DNA from: JACMNW01 sp963708425
GTDB lineage: Bacteria > Pseudomonadota > Alphaproteobacteria > Rhodobacterales > Rhodobacteraceae
Direction: 5' to 3'
Assembly (NCBI GenBank): GCA_963708425.1
Contig: OY970206.1
Location: forward strand, 868,001 to 932,000
DNA: 64,000 nucleotides
Position numbers and translations under genes: made by a program. How positions within the stretch are numbered: position 1 is the stretch's first letter; the number at the start of each line of letters is the position of its first letter. Positions 18,103 to 27,114 of the stretch are shown here, in pieces. A model generated the notes under the pieces. It had not been told where the DNA came from. It saw only the letters and a list, made by a program, of their open reading frames with translations, and did not search any database.

Positions 18103-19238
18103 GTTTTCTTGAATATCGCCTTAAAACCGTACCAACTGGGTTTGGCAAGATCTTGCATCTGAACTGGGCCTTGGTGCTGCTGGTCATTGCAGTTTCATCG
18201 GTGGGCTTTCTGATGCTGTATTCGGTCGCCGGAGGCCGACTGGATCTTTGGGCAGAGCCGCAGATGAAACGCTTTGGCCTTGGCATGTTCCTGATGGTTG
18301 CCATGGCATTTGTACCGATCTGGTTTTGGCGTAACATGGCCGGCTTGTTCTACGTCGTGTCGATCGTCCTTCTGCTGCTGGTGGAATTTTTCGGCACGGT
18401 CGGCATGGGTGCGCAGCGCTGGATCGACCTTGGCTTCATTCGCTTGCAACCGTCAGAATTGATGAAGGTGTCGCTCGTGATGATGCTGGCGGCCTATTAC
18501 GACTGGCTTGATCTCAAGCTGACCTCGCGACCATTGTGGGTGCTGATCCCGGTGCTGATGATTATCGTGCCGACGATGCTTGTGTTTATCCAACCCAACC
18601 TTGGCACGGCTTTGATGCTGCTGATGGGTGGGGCTGCTGTGATGTTCTGCGCGGGGGTCAGCCTATGGTACTTTGGCGGTGTAGCGCTCTTGGGGATAGG
18701 CGCAATAGTCGCAGTGTTTTTCACCCGCGGAACGCCGTGGCAGTTTCTGAAAGACTACCAGTATCGCCGGATTGATACGTTTCTTGATCCGACTGCCGAT
18801 CCGCTGGGGGCGGGTTACAACATCATCCAAGCTAAAATAGCACTTGGATCAGGGGGGTGGTCGGGCAAAGGGTTCATGCAGGGCACCCAGTCTCGGTTGA
18901 ACTTTCTGCCCGAAAAGCACACCGACTTCATCTTCACGACGCTGGCCGAGGAATTTGGCTTCATCGGCGCGTTTTCTTTGCTGGCGCTGTATGGCCTCGT
19001 GATCTTTTTCTGCGTTATATCGGCCTTGCAAAACAAGGATCGCTTTTCGGCATTGTTGATCCTCGGCGTCGCGGGCAACTTCTTCTTCTACATTGCCGTA
19101 AACCTGTCAATGGTGATGGGGCTCGCCCCAGTGGTTGGCGTGCCACTGCCGCTGGTGTCGTACGGCGGATCGGCGATGCTGGTGCTGCTTGTGGCCTTTG
19201 GTCTGGTGCAAAGCGCACATGTTCATCGGCCAAGGTAG
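18099..19238 (+). CDS. rodA: SEDS glycosyltransferase RodA
   Basis: 379 residues with about ten membrane helices. The SEDS signature is seen in GMGAQRWIDLGFIRLQPSELMKV, SGKGFMQGTQSRLNFLPEKHTDFIFTTLAEEFGFIG and PLPLVSYGGSAML. It polymerises lipid II into glycan strands for elongation and pairs with PBP2 encoded just upstream. It is sometimes named mrdB. Confidence 0.97.
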   Translation: MSFLEYRLKTVPTGFGKILHLNWALVLLVIAVSSVGFLMLYSVAGGRLDLWAEPQMKRFGLGMFLMVAMAFVPIWFWRNMAGLFYVVSIVLLLLVEFFGTVGMGAQRWIDLGFIRLQPSELMKVSLVMMLAAYYDWLDLKLTSRPLWVLIPVLMIIVPTMLVFIQPNLGTALMLLMGGAAVMFCAGVSLWYFGGVALLGIGAIVAVFFTRGTPWQFLKDYQYRRIDTFLDPTADPLGAGYNIIQAKIALGSGGWSGKGFMQGTQSRLNFLPEKHTDFIFTTLAEEFGFIGAFSLLALYGLVIFFCVISALQNKDRFSALLILGVAGNFFFYIAVNLSMVMGLAPVVGVPLPLVSYGGSAMLVLLVAFGLVQSAHVHRPR

Positions 19239-19243
19239 AGACA

Positions 19244-20173
19244 ATGAATTTGACTGTTCTTTTCGCGGCACCTGCCCTTTGGGATGAATACCGCGCGTCA
19301 CTGCAGACAGCGTTTATCGAGGCGGGTCTTGACCCGCAACTTGTGCAAAACGCGGATCCTGCACTTGTGGACTACATCATCTATGCCCCTTCCAGCCCGT
19401 TGCAGGATTTCAGGCCGTACATTCGGTGCAAAGCCGTCCTCAGCCTGTGGGCCGGGGTAGAGCGGATTGTCGGCAACGCCACGTTGACGCAACCGTTGTG
19501 CCGAATGGTTGATCCGGCATTGACGGAAGGCATGGTCGAATGGGTGGTGGGCCATACGCTGAGGCATCATCTGGGGATCGATCGCCATATCGTCAACCCA
19601 AACCATCTCTGGGATGCTGCGGTGCCACCATTGGCGCGCGAACGCCCCGTCACGATGTTGGGTATGGGCGCGCTTGGCACGGCTTGTGCTCGGGCACTTG
19701 CTGCTCTGAACTTCCCGGTCCGGGGTTGGAGCCGCAGCCCAAAGACAATTAATGGTATCCCTTGCCATCACGGCGAAGACGGGCTGGCCCAGGTTCTACA
19801 AACGGCGCAGATCGTGGTAACGCTTTTGCCAAAGACGCCCGATACCGAAAACCTGCTGGATGCACGACGCTTGGCGATGCTGCCCGACGGTGCTGTTATT
19901 TTGAACCCCGGTCGTGGCGCGCTGATTGATGATGCGGCGTTGTTGGCGGAACTTGACTCTGGTCGGCTGGGCCACGCGACACTGGATGTGTTCCGGCAGG
20001 AGCCGCTGCCCGCTGATCATCCGTTTTGGGCGCATCCCCGCATCACCGTAACACCCCACATCGCCGCCGATACCCGGCCCGAAAGCGCCGCACGCGTTAT
20101 CGCCGAGAATATTCGCTGCGGTGAAGCGGGCTTGCCGTTTAACCACCTCGTCGACCGAGCGCGGGGATATTGA
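19244..20173 (+). CDS. ghrA: Glyoxylate/hydroxypyruvate reductase A-like dehydrogenase
   Basis: 309 residues from ATG 19244, which has AAGGTAGAG in front; the same frame opens earlier inside rodA but that part is not family-like. NAD(P)-binding GMGALGTACARAL, catalytic Arg in LNPGRGALID, Glu in FRQEPLP and His in VTPHIAADT are those of D-2-hydroxyacid dehydrogenases of the GhrA group, which reduce glyoxylate and hydroxypyruvate. It follows rodA by five bases, so it rides on the cell-shape operon, as in many Rhodobacterales. Confidence 0.88.
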   Translation: MNLTVLFAAPALWDEYRASLQTAFIEAGLDPQLVQNADPALVDYIIYAPSSPLQDFRPYIRCKAVLSLWAGVERIVGNATLTQPLCRMVDPALTEGMVEWVVGHTLRHHLGIDRHIVNPNHLWDAAVPPLARERPVTMLGMGALGTACARALAALNFPVRGWSRSPKTINGIPCHHGEDGLAQVLQTAQIVVTLLPKTPDTENLLDARRLAMLPDGAVILNPGRGALIDDAALLAELDSGRLGHATLDVFRQEPLPADHPFWAHPRITVTPHIAADTRPESAARVIAENIRCGEAGLPFNHLVDRARGY

Positions 20174-20325
20174 CGAAGAAGAACCTTCGCGCGCCGCTTC
20201 ATCATTTCCAAAAGACCCTGCTTTGCGTTCGCTGCGGCCGCGACTTTTCGCACCGCCCGCGTCGGCTTTGGAACAGACAGCCCGCGTCCCAACTTACACT
20301 TTCCGACAGAAAGGCAGGCAAAGCG
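20170..20325 (+). pseudogene. Possible DUF2256-like zinc-ribbon remnant
   Basis: A TTG overlapping the ghrA stop opens a frame reading TKKNLRAP...KTLLCVRCGRDFSHRPRRLW, close to the DUF2256 pattern K-x-C-x2-CGR-x-F-x2-R-x5-W. The second cysteine pair (YCSxRC) is absent; the frame instead runs SQLTLSDRKAGK into the EamA gene. DUF2256 genes commonly accompany photolyase/cryptochrome genes in this order. It may be a decayed copy or a chance N-terminal extension of the permease ORF. Confidence 0.35.
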
Positions 20326-21201
20326 ATGCGCATCACGACCGGGATAGTGTTGGTTCTGATGGCGGGGGTGCTGTGGTCATTCATGGGTCTTGCCATTCGT
20401 AATATTGAAACCGCAGGGACTTGGGCGATCCTGTTTTGGCGCTCGCTAGGGACGATCCCGGTTTTGCTGGCCTTCATCGCGTGGCGTTCTGGCGGGCATC
20501 CGGTCCAACGCTTGATAAGCGTTGGGTTAACCGGTGTATTTGGCGGCATCAGTCTGGTTGTGGCCTTTGCCGGGGCAATCTTTGCAATTCAATCGACCAC
20601 CGTTGCCAATGCAGTGTTTCTGTTTTCGGCGTCCCCGTTCTTGGCAGCACTTTTGGGTTGGGCAATCCTGCGCGAACCCATCCGTCGGGCGACGTGGATA
20701 GCCATCGCGGTTGCGGCGATCGGCATGTTCATCATGGTACGCGAAGGTCTGGCCGTCGGTGCGATGGCGGGCAATGTGGCGGCGCTGCTGTCGGCCTTGG
20801 GATTTGCCGCTTTCACCGTTGCGCTGCGCTGGGGCAGGCTTACCGATATGGTGCCTGCTGTTGTTCTTGGCGGCGTTTTTGCGACTATCTTCGCTGGTAT
20901 TTTGCTTGCGATACTGGGGCAACCGATGCTGGTACCAGCCCACGACATAACCATTTCGGTGGCGATGGGCGGCGGCGTCTTGGCAACCGGCATGATACTT
21001 TACACCCTTGGCAGCCGTGCAATTCCCGCCGCCGAACTGACGCTGCTGTCTATGATTGAGGTGATGCTGGCGCCCGTTTGGGTTTGGTTGTTTCTTGGTG
21101 AAACAGCCACTATGGCCACGTTTATCGGCGGGGCTGTCCTGCTGGCTGCCGTGGTGTTCAACGCCGTGTCAGCGAGTTCTAACCAGACCGCAAGCGTCTA
21201 G
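20326..21201 (+). CDS. EamA/DMT family permease
   Basis: 291 residues from ATG 20326, where AAAGGCAGG supplies a ribosome site and the protein begins directly with a membrane helix (ITTGIVLVLMAGVLWSFMG). Ten hydrophobic helices in two EamA repeats are visible; the second repeat ends with PVWVWLFLGETATMATFIGGAVLLAAVV. Drug/metabolite exporter superfamily; substrate unknown. Its stop overlaps that of the convergent rpiR-type gene (CTAG). Confidence 0.9.
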   Translation: MRITTGIVLVLMAGVLWSFMGLAIRNIETAGTWAILFWRSLGTIPVLLAFIAWRSGGHPVQRLISVGLTGVFGGISLVVAFAGAIFAIQSTTVANAVFLFSASPFLAALLGWAILREPIRRATWIAIAVAAIGMFIMVREGLAVGAMAGNVAALLSALGFAAFTVALRWGRLTDMVPAVVLGGVFATIFAGILLAILGQPMLVPAHDITISVAMGGGVLATGMILYTLGSRAIPAAELTLLSMIEVMLAPVWVWLFLGETATMATFIGGAVLLAAVVFNAVSASSNQTASV

Positions 21202-22067
21202 CGGTGCCGCCGAAACACGCGCGATTGGGCGTATAGGTCTTCCAGCCGTTTCATCCGACCTTCGGTTTTGTCCCAAGTCATATCCTGCACCGCTGCCAGC
21301 AGCGTCTCGACCAACACCAGGATCGATACCGTAGAATCCCACGCTGACGGTGCCTCGATATGGCACGACAGGGTGTGGCGCGCGTGGCCGGCCGCCGGGG
21401 AAATCCACCGATCTGTAATCACAATCACCTCGGCCCCTTGAGCAACCGCCATTTCCACCACTTGCAGCACCGAATTTTCATAGCGGCGGATGTCGAACAC
21501 CAGCAACAAATCGCCCGGCACCATATCCAGCAGCGCGGGCGGCCAAGCCGCTGATTGATCGGAAAGCAGGGTGACATCGGGCCGAACCACCTTCATCAGC
21601 GTCACAAAGTAATCGGCCAACGCGTGGGTGATCCGTCCCCCCATCGCAAACACCCTCCGCATCGGGTCTGCCAGCAAGGCTGCTGTCGCATCAAACTCCG
21701 CATGGTCAATCTGGCCCAGCGTGGCTTGCAGATTTGCGACGACCGCATCGGCGAACCGGTTCAGAATGTGCGTATCCGGCACACCCCCAGTCCAGCGGTC
21801 ATGCTTGGCCAGCGGCGACATCAGCATCGCCCCCACCTCACCGCGCAGGGAATTCTGATAATCAGGATAGCCCTTGAAACCCAATTTCTGCACCAGCCGC
21901 ACCACAGTTGGCGTCGACACTTCGGCAGCCTTCGCCAGCGCCGTAATCGACCCCAGCGCTGCCACCGGGAAATGCCGCAGAATGTGGGTGGCAAGTTGCC
22001 GTTCCGCGCGCGTCAGGTCTGGCAGCGCCGCGCGCATCCGATCTTCGATCATTAGCACCAGATCCAT
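21198..22067 (-). CDS. RpiR/MurR-type transcriptional regulator
   Basis: 289 residues from ATG 22067, preceded by an excellent GGGAGGAACG site. The N-terminal about 75 residues form the RpiR helix-turn-helix (LTRAERQLATHILRHFP...VSTPTVVRLVQKLGFKGYPDYQ). The rest is a SIS sugar/phospho-metabolite-binding domain, with a divergent core near VFAMGGRITHALADYF. It is divergent from the five-gene amine/aldehyde operon and probably controls it through the two direct repeats in the shared intergenic region. Confidence 0.9.
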   Translation of the reverse strand: MDLVLMIEDRMRAALPDLTRAERQLATHILRHFPVAALGSITALAKAAEVSTPTVVRLVQKLGFKGYPDYQNSLRGEVGAMLMSPLAKHDRWTGGVPDTHILNRFADAVVANLQATLGQIDHAEFDATAALLADPMRRVFAMGGRITHALADYFVTLMKVVRPDVTLLSDQSAAWPPALLDMVPGDLLLVFDIRRYENSVLQVVEMAVAQGAEVIVITDRWISPAAGHARHTLSCHIEAPSAWDSTVSILVLVETLLAAVQDMTWDKTEGRMKRLEDLYAQSRVFRRHR

Positions 22068-22140
22068 CGTTCCTCCCCCAAACCCATTGCTGCCCCGACT
22101 TACGTCTATGCCATACACCAGGGTCAGGAAAATCACTTTA

Positions 22141-22185
22141 GAAAATATCTTAACAGCCTACGCATCGCAGAAATAATCTTGACAG
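22141..22185. promoter_or_regulatory. Tandem operator-like direct repeats in the rpiR/operon promoter
   Basis: GAAAATATCTTAACAG (22141-22156) and GAAATAATCTTGACAG (22170-22185) match at 13 of 16 positions and start 29 bases apart, close to three helical turns. The second copy contains TTGACA (22179-22184), a consensus -35 pointing toward the operon. This is a good candidate for binding by the adjacent RpiR-family regulator. Confidence 0.55.
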
Positions 22186-22235
22186 TTATGCTGACAACAG
22201 AGAACGCTTTGCTGATCGAAGGGGGAAAATCTGCC

Positions 22236-23024
22236 ATGACAGTGCCGGTCCAAGCCGTTTCTGATGACGTATTCCCTGCCGTGATCGAAAACGCGGACGC
22301 GCGCGGTAGGATTGTTCTGGTGTGCGAACATGCATCAAACACCTTTCCCAGCCGCTGGGGCGATCTTGGCCTTACGCGCGATCAGCAAAACGCCCATATC
22401 GCATGGGACCCGGGTGCTTTGGGCCTGTCACGCGCGTTGTCACAGCGGCTTGACGCCGTGCTTGTGCATGCGCCGATCAGCCGTCTGATCTACGACTGCA
22501 ATCGCGCCCCCGACATGCCGGGTGCGATATCCGCGCGGTCAGAGGTTCACGATATTCCCGGCAATAAACTGATTTCGGCTACTGAACGCGCCGCCCGAAC
22601 CGCTTCTGTTTATGTGCCGTTTCACAACGGTCTGCGTGGGCTAATTGCTGAACGGATCGCGCTTGGGCTTGCCCCGGTTATCGTGACGGTTCATTCCTTC
22701 ACGAAGTTTTATCATGGCCAGCCTCGCCCGGTTGAATTGGGCGTCATTCACGACGCCGAAGATCACCTTGCCCGCGCCATCCTTGCCGCCGCCAAGGCCA
22801 AAACGGGGCTGCGCGCCGACTTGAACGCGCCCTACTCTGCCGCAGATGACGTCACCCACACCCTGCGCATTCAGGCGACGCCATATGGGCTGCCAAATGC
22901 AATGCTGGAGATCCGCAATGATCTGATCGGCTCACCCGCGGCAGAGCAACGGATGGCTGATCTTCTGGCACCAGTTCTGAACATGGGGCTGGTGGAAATT
23001 CAAAAGCAGGCCAAAGCTGGCTGA
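22236..23024 (+). CDS. N-formylglutamate amidohydrolase family protein
   Basis: 262 residues from ATG 22236, ten bases after GGGGG; an ATG at 22179 would sit inside the operator repeats. The family signatures VLVCEHASNTFP, HIAWDPGALGLSRALS, RLIYDCNRAPD, VTVHSFTKFYHG and LEIRNDLI are all present. Classical members release formate from N-formylglutamate in histidine breakdown. Here, first in an operon with a glutamine synthetase-like ligase, it may instead hydrolyse an N- or gamma-substituted glutamate; that is inference. Confidence 0.85.
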   Translation: MTVPVQAVSDDVFPAVIENADARGRIVLVCEHASNTFPSRWGDLGLTRDQQNAHIAWDPGALGLSRALSQRLDAVLVHAPISRLIYDCNRAPDMPGAISARSEVHDIPGNKLISATERAARTASVYVPFHNGLRGLIAERIALGLAPVIVTVHSFTKFYHGQPRPVELGVIHDAEDHLARAILAAAKAKTGLRADLNAPYSAADDVTHTLRIQATPYGLPNAMLEIRNDLIGSPAAEQRMADLLAPVLNMGLVEIQKQAKAG

Positions 23025-23110
23025 CGGTCCACCATTGCAGCCGATCATTTCGCGAATGGCACAACCCCTTCCAACAGTATAACCGCCCTGCATGTGATGG
23101 GGCAAACCCA

Positions 23111-24493
23111 ATGGAGCAACCGGACATGGCCGGAAATATGACCTTTGACGCGCTGAAAGACGCCGTCGCCAATGACACCATCGACACGGTTATCGTGGCT
23201 GGCATCGACATGCAGGGCCGCCTTGTTGGCAAACGGTTTCACGCGGATTTCTTCATCCACGGCGGCTATGAAGAAACGCATTGCTGCAACTATCTGCTGG
23301 CCGTCGACATGGAAATGACCACCGTTCAAGGCTACAAATCGTCGAACTGGCAGACTGGCTATGGCGACTACGTGATGAAGCCCGATCTTGCCACCCTGCG
23401 CCCCATCCCATGGCTACCCGGTACGGCGCTTTGCCTCGCTGATCTGCTGGATCACCACACCCACGCCGAAGTACCACATTCCCCCCGTGCCATTCTGAAA
23501 CGTCAGGTTGCCCGCGCCCGCAAGCTTGGGTTCGAGCCGATGATGGCGACCGAACTGGAATTCTATCTGTTCGAAAACAGCTACGAGACCCTGCGCGACA
23601 GCAACTTTACCGGGCTAAAGCCGATCTCGGCCTACAACGAAGATTACCACATCTTCCAGACCACCAAAGAAGAAGACGTGATGCGCGCCATTCGCAACGG
23701 TTTGTTTGCGGCAGGTATACCGGTGGAAAACTCGAAGGGAGAGGCGGACGCTGGCCAGGAAGAGGTTAACTACCGTTATTCCGACGCGCTTGATACTGCC
23801 GACAACCACGCAATTACCAAAAACGCCATCAAGGAAATTGCCTGGACCAAGGGCCGCTCGGTTACTTTCATGGCCAAATATGATCACCGCAAAGCGGGAT
23901 CATCCTCGCATGTTCACCAATCCCTGTGGTCGCTTGACGGCAAGCCAAGCTTTGCCGACAAAGGCGATGAGCACGGCATGTCGCCATTGATGAAACACTA
24001 TGTCGCGGGCCAGCTGGCCCATGCGCGCGAGATTACCGCGTTTCTGGCGCCTTACGTAAACAGCTATAAACGCTTCACTATTGGCATGTTTGCCCCGACC
24101 AAAGCAGTCTGGTCCGCTGACAATCGCACTGCTGGTTTCCGCGTTTGCGGCGTGCACACCAAGGCCGTTCGGGTTGAATGCCGCATTCCCGGCTCCGACA
24201 TGAACCCCTATCTTGCCTGTGCCGCGTTGCTGGCAGCAGGTCTGGCGGGGGTCGAGGGCAAGATGATGCTGGAACCAGAAATGAAGGGCGACATGTACAC
24301 CGCCGGCAACGTGCGCGAAATTCCGAAAAACCTGCGCGAGGCCGCTGATTTGCTGCATGGCTCCGCCATGTTGCGGGCCGCGTTTGGGGATGATGTCATC
24401 GATCACTATCACCACGCCGCCCAGTGGGAAATTTCGGAAACAGACCGAGTGGTCACCGACTTTGAAATTCAACGCCTGCTGGAGCGGGCGTGA
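23111..24493 (+). CDS. Glutamine synthetase-like gamma-glutamyl ligase
   Basis: 460 residues with beta-grasp and catalytic domains of glutamine synthetase: MATELEFYLF (metal-binding Glu), KAGSSSHVHQSLW (His), VNSYKRFTIGMFAP, and NRTAGFRVCG...RVECRIPGSDMNPYLACAALL. The divergence around the glutamate/ammonia region and the context point to a GlnT/PuuA-type enzyme that joins glutamate to an amine rather than to ammonia. ATG 23126 is an alternative start. It is the second gene of the operon; the substrate is unknown. Confidence 0.88.
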   Translation: MEQPDMAGNMTFDALKDAVANDTIDTVIVAGIDMQGRLVGKRFHADFFIHGGYEETHCCNYLLAVDMEMTTVQGYKSSNWQTGYGDYVMKPDLATLRPIPWLPGTALCLADLLDHHTHAEVPHSPRAILKRQVARARKLGFEPMMATELEFYLFENSYETLRDSNFTGLKPISAYNEDYHIFQTTKEEDVMRAIRNGLFAAGIPVENSKGEADAGQEEVNYRYSDALDTADNHAITKNAIKEIAWTKGRSVTFMAKYDHRKAGSSSHVHQSLWSLDGKPSFADKGDEHGMSPLMKHYVAGQLAHAREITAFLAPYVNSYKRFTIGMFAPTKAVWSADNRTAGFRVCGVHTKAVRVECRIPGSDMNPYLACAALLAAGLAGVEGKMMLEPEMKGDMYTAGNVREIPKNLREAADLLHGSAMLRAAFGDDVIDHYHHAAQWEISETDRVVTDFEIQRLLERA

Positions 24494-24559
24494 CGTAAGG
24501 CGGGGTTGACCCCGCCTTCACCAGAAATGGCAGCGCAATCCCTGCCCTACGAGGATACC

Positions 24560-25948
24560 ATGACAAAACCTATCCAGCTAATTTCCCCCGTTGACGGCTC
24601 GGTCTATGCCGAACGGGTACCTCTGTCACAAGACGCTGCCATCGCCGTCGTCGCCCGTGCCAAAGCCGCGCAGAAGGCGTGGGCCAAACGCCCGCTTTCC
24701 GAACGCATCGCGCAGGTGAAGGCTGGTGTCGCCAAGCTGATGGAAAAGAAAGACATTCTGGTTGATGAACTGGCGCACCAAATGGGCCGCCCTACTCGTT
24801 TTGGCGGCGAATTTGGCGGCGTGAATGATCGCACCAACTACATGTCGCAAATCGCCGACGCGACGCTTGCCCCACAAATGGTCGAAGACAGTGATGACTT
24901 CACCCGCTACCTCGCGCGCGAACCTGTGGGCGTTGTGTTCATCGTGGCACCATGGAACTACCCCTACCTCACCACCATCAATACCCTCGCCCCTGCCCTG
25001 ATCGCGGGCAATTCGGTGGTATTGAAACACGCGTCGCAAACCATGCTTGTTGGCGAACGTCTTGCCGAGGCATTTCATGCCGCTGGCATCCCCGCTGATG
25101 TGTTCCAAAACGTGGTGCTGGATCACCCCACGACCGAGGCATTGATTGGCGCGCGGTCGTTTGGTTTCGTAAATTTCACCGGCTCTGTCGGCGGTGGCGT
25201 TGCAATGGAAAAGGCAGCCGCTGGCACCTTCACCGGTCTTGGTCTGGAATTGGGCGGCAAAGACCCCGGTTACGTGCGTGCTGATGCCGATTTGGATGCA
25301 GCGGTCGACAGCCTGATGGACGGCGCGATGTATAACGCGGGCCAGTGCTGCTGCGGCATCGAACGGATTTACGTCCATGAAAGCCTTTACGATGCATTCG
25401 TCGAAAAGTCGGTTGCTTGGGTCAAGGGCCTGAAACTCGGCAATCCGTTTGACGCCGCATCCACCCTTGGCCCGATGGCCAACAAGCGTTTCGCCGCTGT
25501 CGTGCGTGCGCAGACGGCAGAGGCCATTGCATCCGGCGCCAAGGCCCTGATCGACCCAGCCCTGTTTCCCGCAGATGATGGCGGCGCCTACCTTGCCCCG
25601 CAAATCTTGGTCAACGTGAACCATTCCATGCGCGTGATGACGGAAGAAAGCTTCGGCCCGGTTGTTGGCATTATGAAAGTATCGGGCGATGCCGAAGCCA
25701 TTTCCCTCATGAACGACAGCCCCTACGGCCTGACATGTTCGATCTGGACAAAGGACGCTGCCGCTGCTGCCGATATTGGCGCGCAAATTGAAACCGGCAC
25801 AGTCTTCATGAACCGCTGCGATTACCTTGACCCAGCACTGTGCTGGACTGGCTGCAAAGATACCGGGCGCGGCGGATCTTTGTCGTATCTCGGGTTCCAT
25901 TCGGTAACCCGGCCGAAATCATATCATCTGAAAAAGGTAACGAAATGA
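24560..25948 (+). CDS. NAD(P)-dependent aldehyde dehydrogenase
   Basis: 462 residues from ATG 24560, which has a GAGG site; the frame upstream is not family-like. Motifs: VFIVAPWNYPYLTTINTLAPALIAGNSVVLKHA (cofactor site), FTGSVGGG, LELGGKDPGYV (general-base Glu) and NAGQCCCGIERIYV with the nucleophilic Cys among three consecutive Cys. It oxidises an aldehyde to an acid. It overlaps the following alcohol dehydrogenase by four bases, so alcohol, aldehyde and acid steps are likely consecutive. Confidence 0.93.
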   Translation: MTKPIQLISPVDGSVYAERVPLSQDAAIAVVARAKAAQKAWAKRPLSERIAQVKAGVAKLMEKKDILVDELAHQMGRPTRFGGEFGGVNDRTNYMSQIADATLAPQMVEDSDDFTRYLAREPVGVVFIVAPWNYPYLTTINTLAPALIAGNSVVLKHASQTMLVGERLAEAFHAAGIPADVFQNVVLDHPTTEALIGARSFGFVNFTGSVGGGVAMEKAAAGTFTGLGLELGGKDPGYVRADADLDAAVDSLMDGAMYNAGQCCCGIERIYVHESLYDAFVEKSVAWVKGLKLGNPFDAASTLGPMANKRFAAVVRAQTAEAIASGAKALIDPALFPADDGGAYLAPQILVNVNHSMRVMTEESFGPVVGIMKVSGDAEAISLMNDSPYGLTCSIWTKDAAAAADIGAQIETGTVFMNRCDYLDPALCWTGCKDTGRGGSLSYLGFHSVTRPKSYHLKKVTK

Positions 25949-27105
25949 CCCATTCTGTTCCCAACCGGAACTGGTCCTACCCTACGGCCATCAAATTCGG
26001 CGTCGGTCGAATTTCCGAACTTGCCGATCATTGCAAATCAGTTGGCATGACAAAGCCACTTTTGGTCACCGACAAAGCGCTGGCCACTTTGCCGATAACG
26101 GCGGCCGCGCTGGATAGCTTGGCCGCCGCAGGCCTAGGTCGCGCCGTGTTTTCGGAAGTGGATGCAAACCCGACAGAGATCAACATGGCCGAAGGCATCG
26201 CCGTGTATCTGGCAGGCGGGCATGACGGCATCATCGGTTTCGGCGGCGGATCAGCACTTGATCTGGGCAAAATGATTGCCTTGATGGCGCATCAGAAACC
26301 ATCCCTAACCGTTTGGGAAATGGAAGATCTCGGCGATTGGTGGACGCGCGCTGATGCCTCAAAAATCATCCGCACTGTTGCAGTGCCGACGACTGCAGGA
26401 ACTGGCTCCGAAGTTGGGGCTGCTGGCGTTCTGACCAATTCGGCGACGCATAAGAAAAAGATCATCTGGCACCCAAAACTGATGCCCGCGGTAGTGATCT
26501 GCGATCCTGCCTTGACCGTTGGCATGCCGAAATTCATCACCGCTGGCACCGGCATGGACGCGCTCGCGCATTGCCTGGAGGCGTACTGCAGTCCGCATTA
26601 CCACCCGATGGCGCAGGGGATTGCCTTAGAAGGGATGCGGCTGGCGTTTGAAAACTTGCCCAAAGTCTACGCCAACCCCAACGATCTGGACGCCCGCGCG
26701 CATATGATGTCGGCGGCGGCGATGGGGGCAGCGGCGTTCCAGAAGGGTCTGGGCGCGATCCATTCTCTTAGCCATCCGGTGGGGGCAGTATATGGCACCC
26801 ATCACGGCACGACGAACGGTGTGGTGATGCCGATGGTGCTGGAATTTAACCGGACTGCGATTGAGGGGCTGATCGACAAGGCGGCCGCCTATCTGAGCTT
26901 CGCAGGCGGTTTTGCGGGCTTCCATGACCAGATCATGGAACTGCGCAGCCTGCTGTCGATCCCGGAAAATCTGTCGGCAATGGGCGTCCAATTCGCCGAT
27001 CTGGATATGCTGACCGAAATGGCCTTAGAAGACCCCAGCTGTGGCGGCAACCCAGTGCTGATGACGCGTGAAAACACCCGCGCGTTGTTCGACGCCTGTA
27101 TGTAA
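25945..27105 (+). CDS. Iron-containing alcohol dehydrogenase
   Basis: 386 residues from ATG 25945 (overlapping the upstream stop as ATGA; AAGG upstream). Family III features: FGGGSALDLGKMIAL for NAD, PTTAGTGSEVG, and the metal ligands in TAGTGMDALAHCLEAY and AIHSLSHPVGAVYGTHHGTTNGVVMP. It interconverts an alcohol and an aldehyde using NAD(H) and a divalent metal. In this operon it would feed the aldehyde dehydrogenase. Confidence 0.94.
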   Translation: MTHSVPNRNWSYPTAIKFGVGRISELADHCKSVGMTKPLLVTDKALATLPITAAALDSLAAAGLGRAVFSEVDANPTEINMAEGIAVYLAGGHDGIIGFGGGSALDLGKMIALMAHQKPSLTVWEMEDLGDWWTRADASKIIRTVAVPTTAGTGSEVGAAGVLTNSATHKKKIIWHPKLMPAVVICDPALTVGMPKFITAGTGMDALAHCLEAYCSPHYHPMAQGIALEGMRLAFENLPKVYANPNDLDARAHMMSAAAMGAAAFQKGLGAIHSLSHPVGAVYGTHHGTTNGVVMPMVLEFNRTAIEGLIDKAAAYLSFAGGFAGFHDQIMELRSLLSIPENLSAMGVQFADLDMLTEMALEDPSCGGNPVLMTRENTRALFDACM

Positions 27106-27114
27106 AGGCTGGTC

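Noticed and set aside
18857..19243. Long N-terminal extension of the ghrA frame into rodA
   Set aside because: The extension is the out-of-frame shadow of rodA; the ATG at 19244 has a ribosome site and gives the family-length protein.
24626..25900. 424-residue minus-strand ORF
   Set aside because: It lies wholly antisense to the aldehyde dehydrogenase and part of the next gene, has no family motifs, and reflects GC-rich wobble bias.
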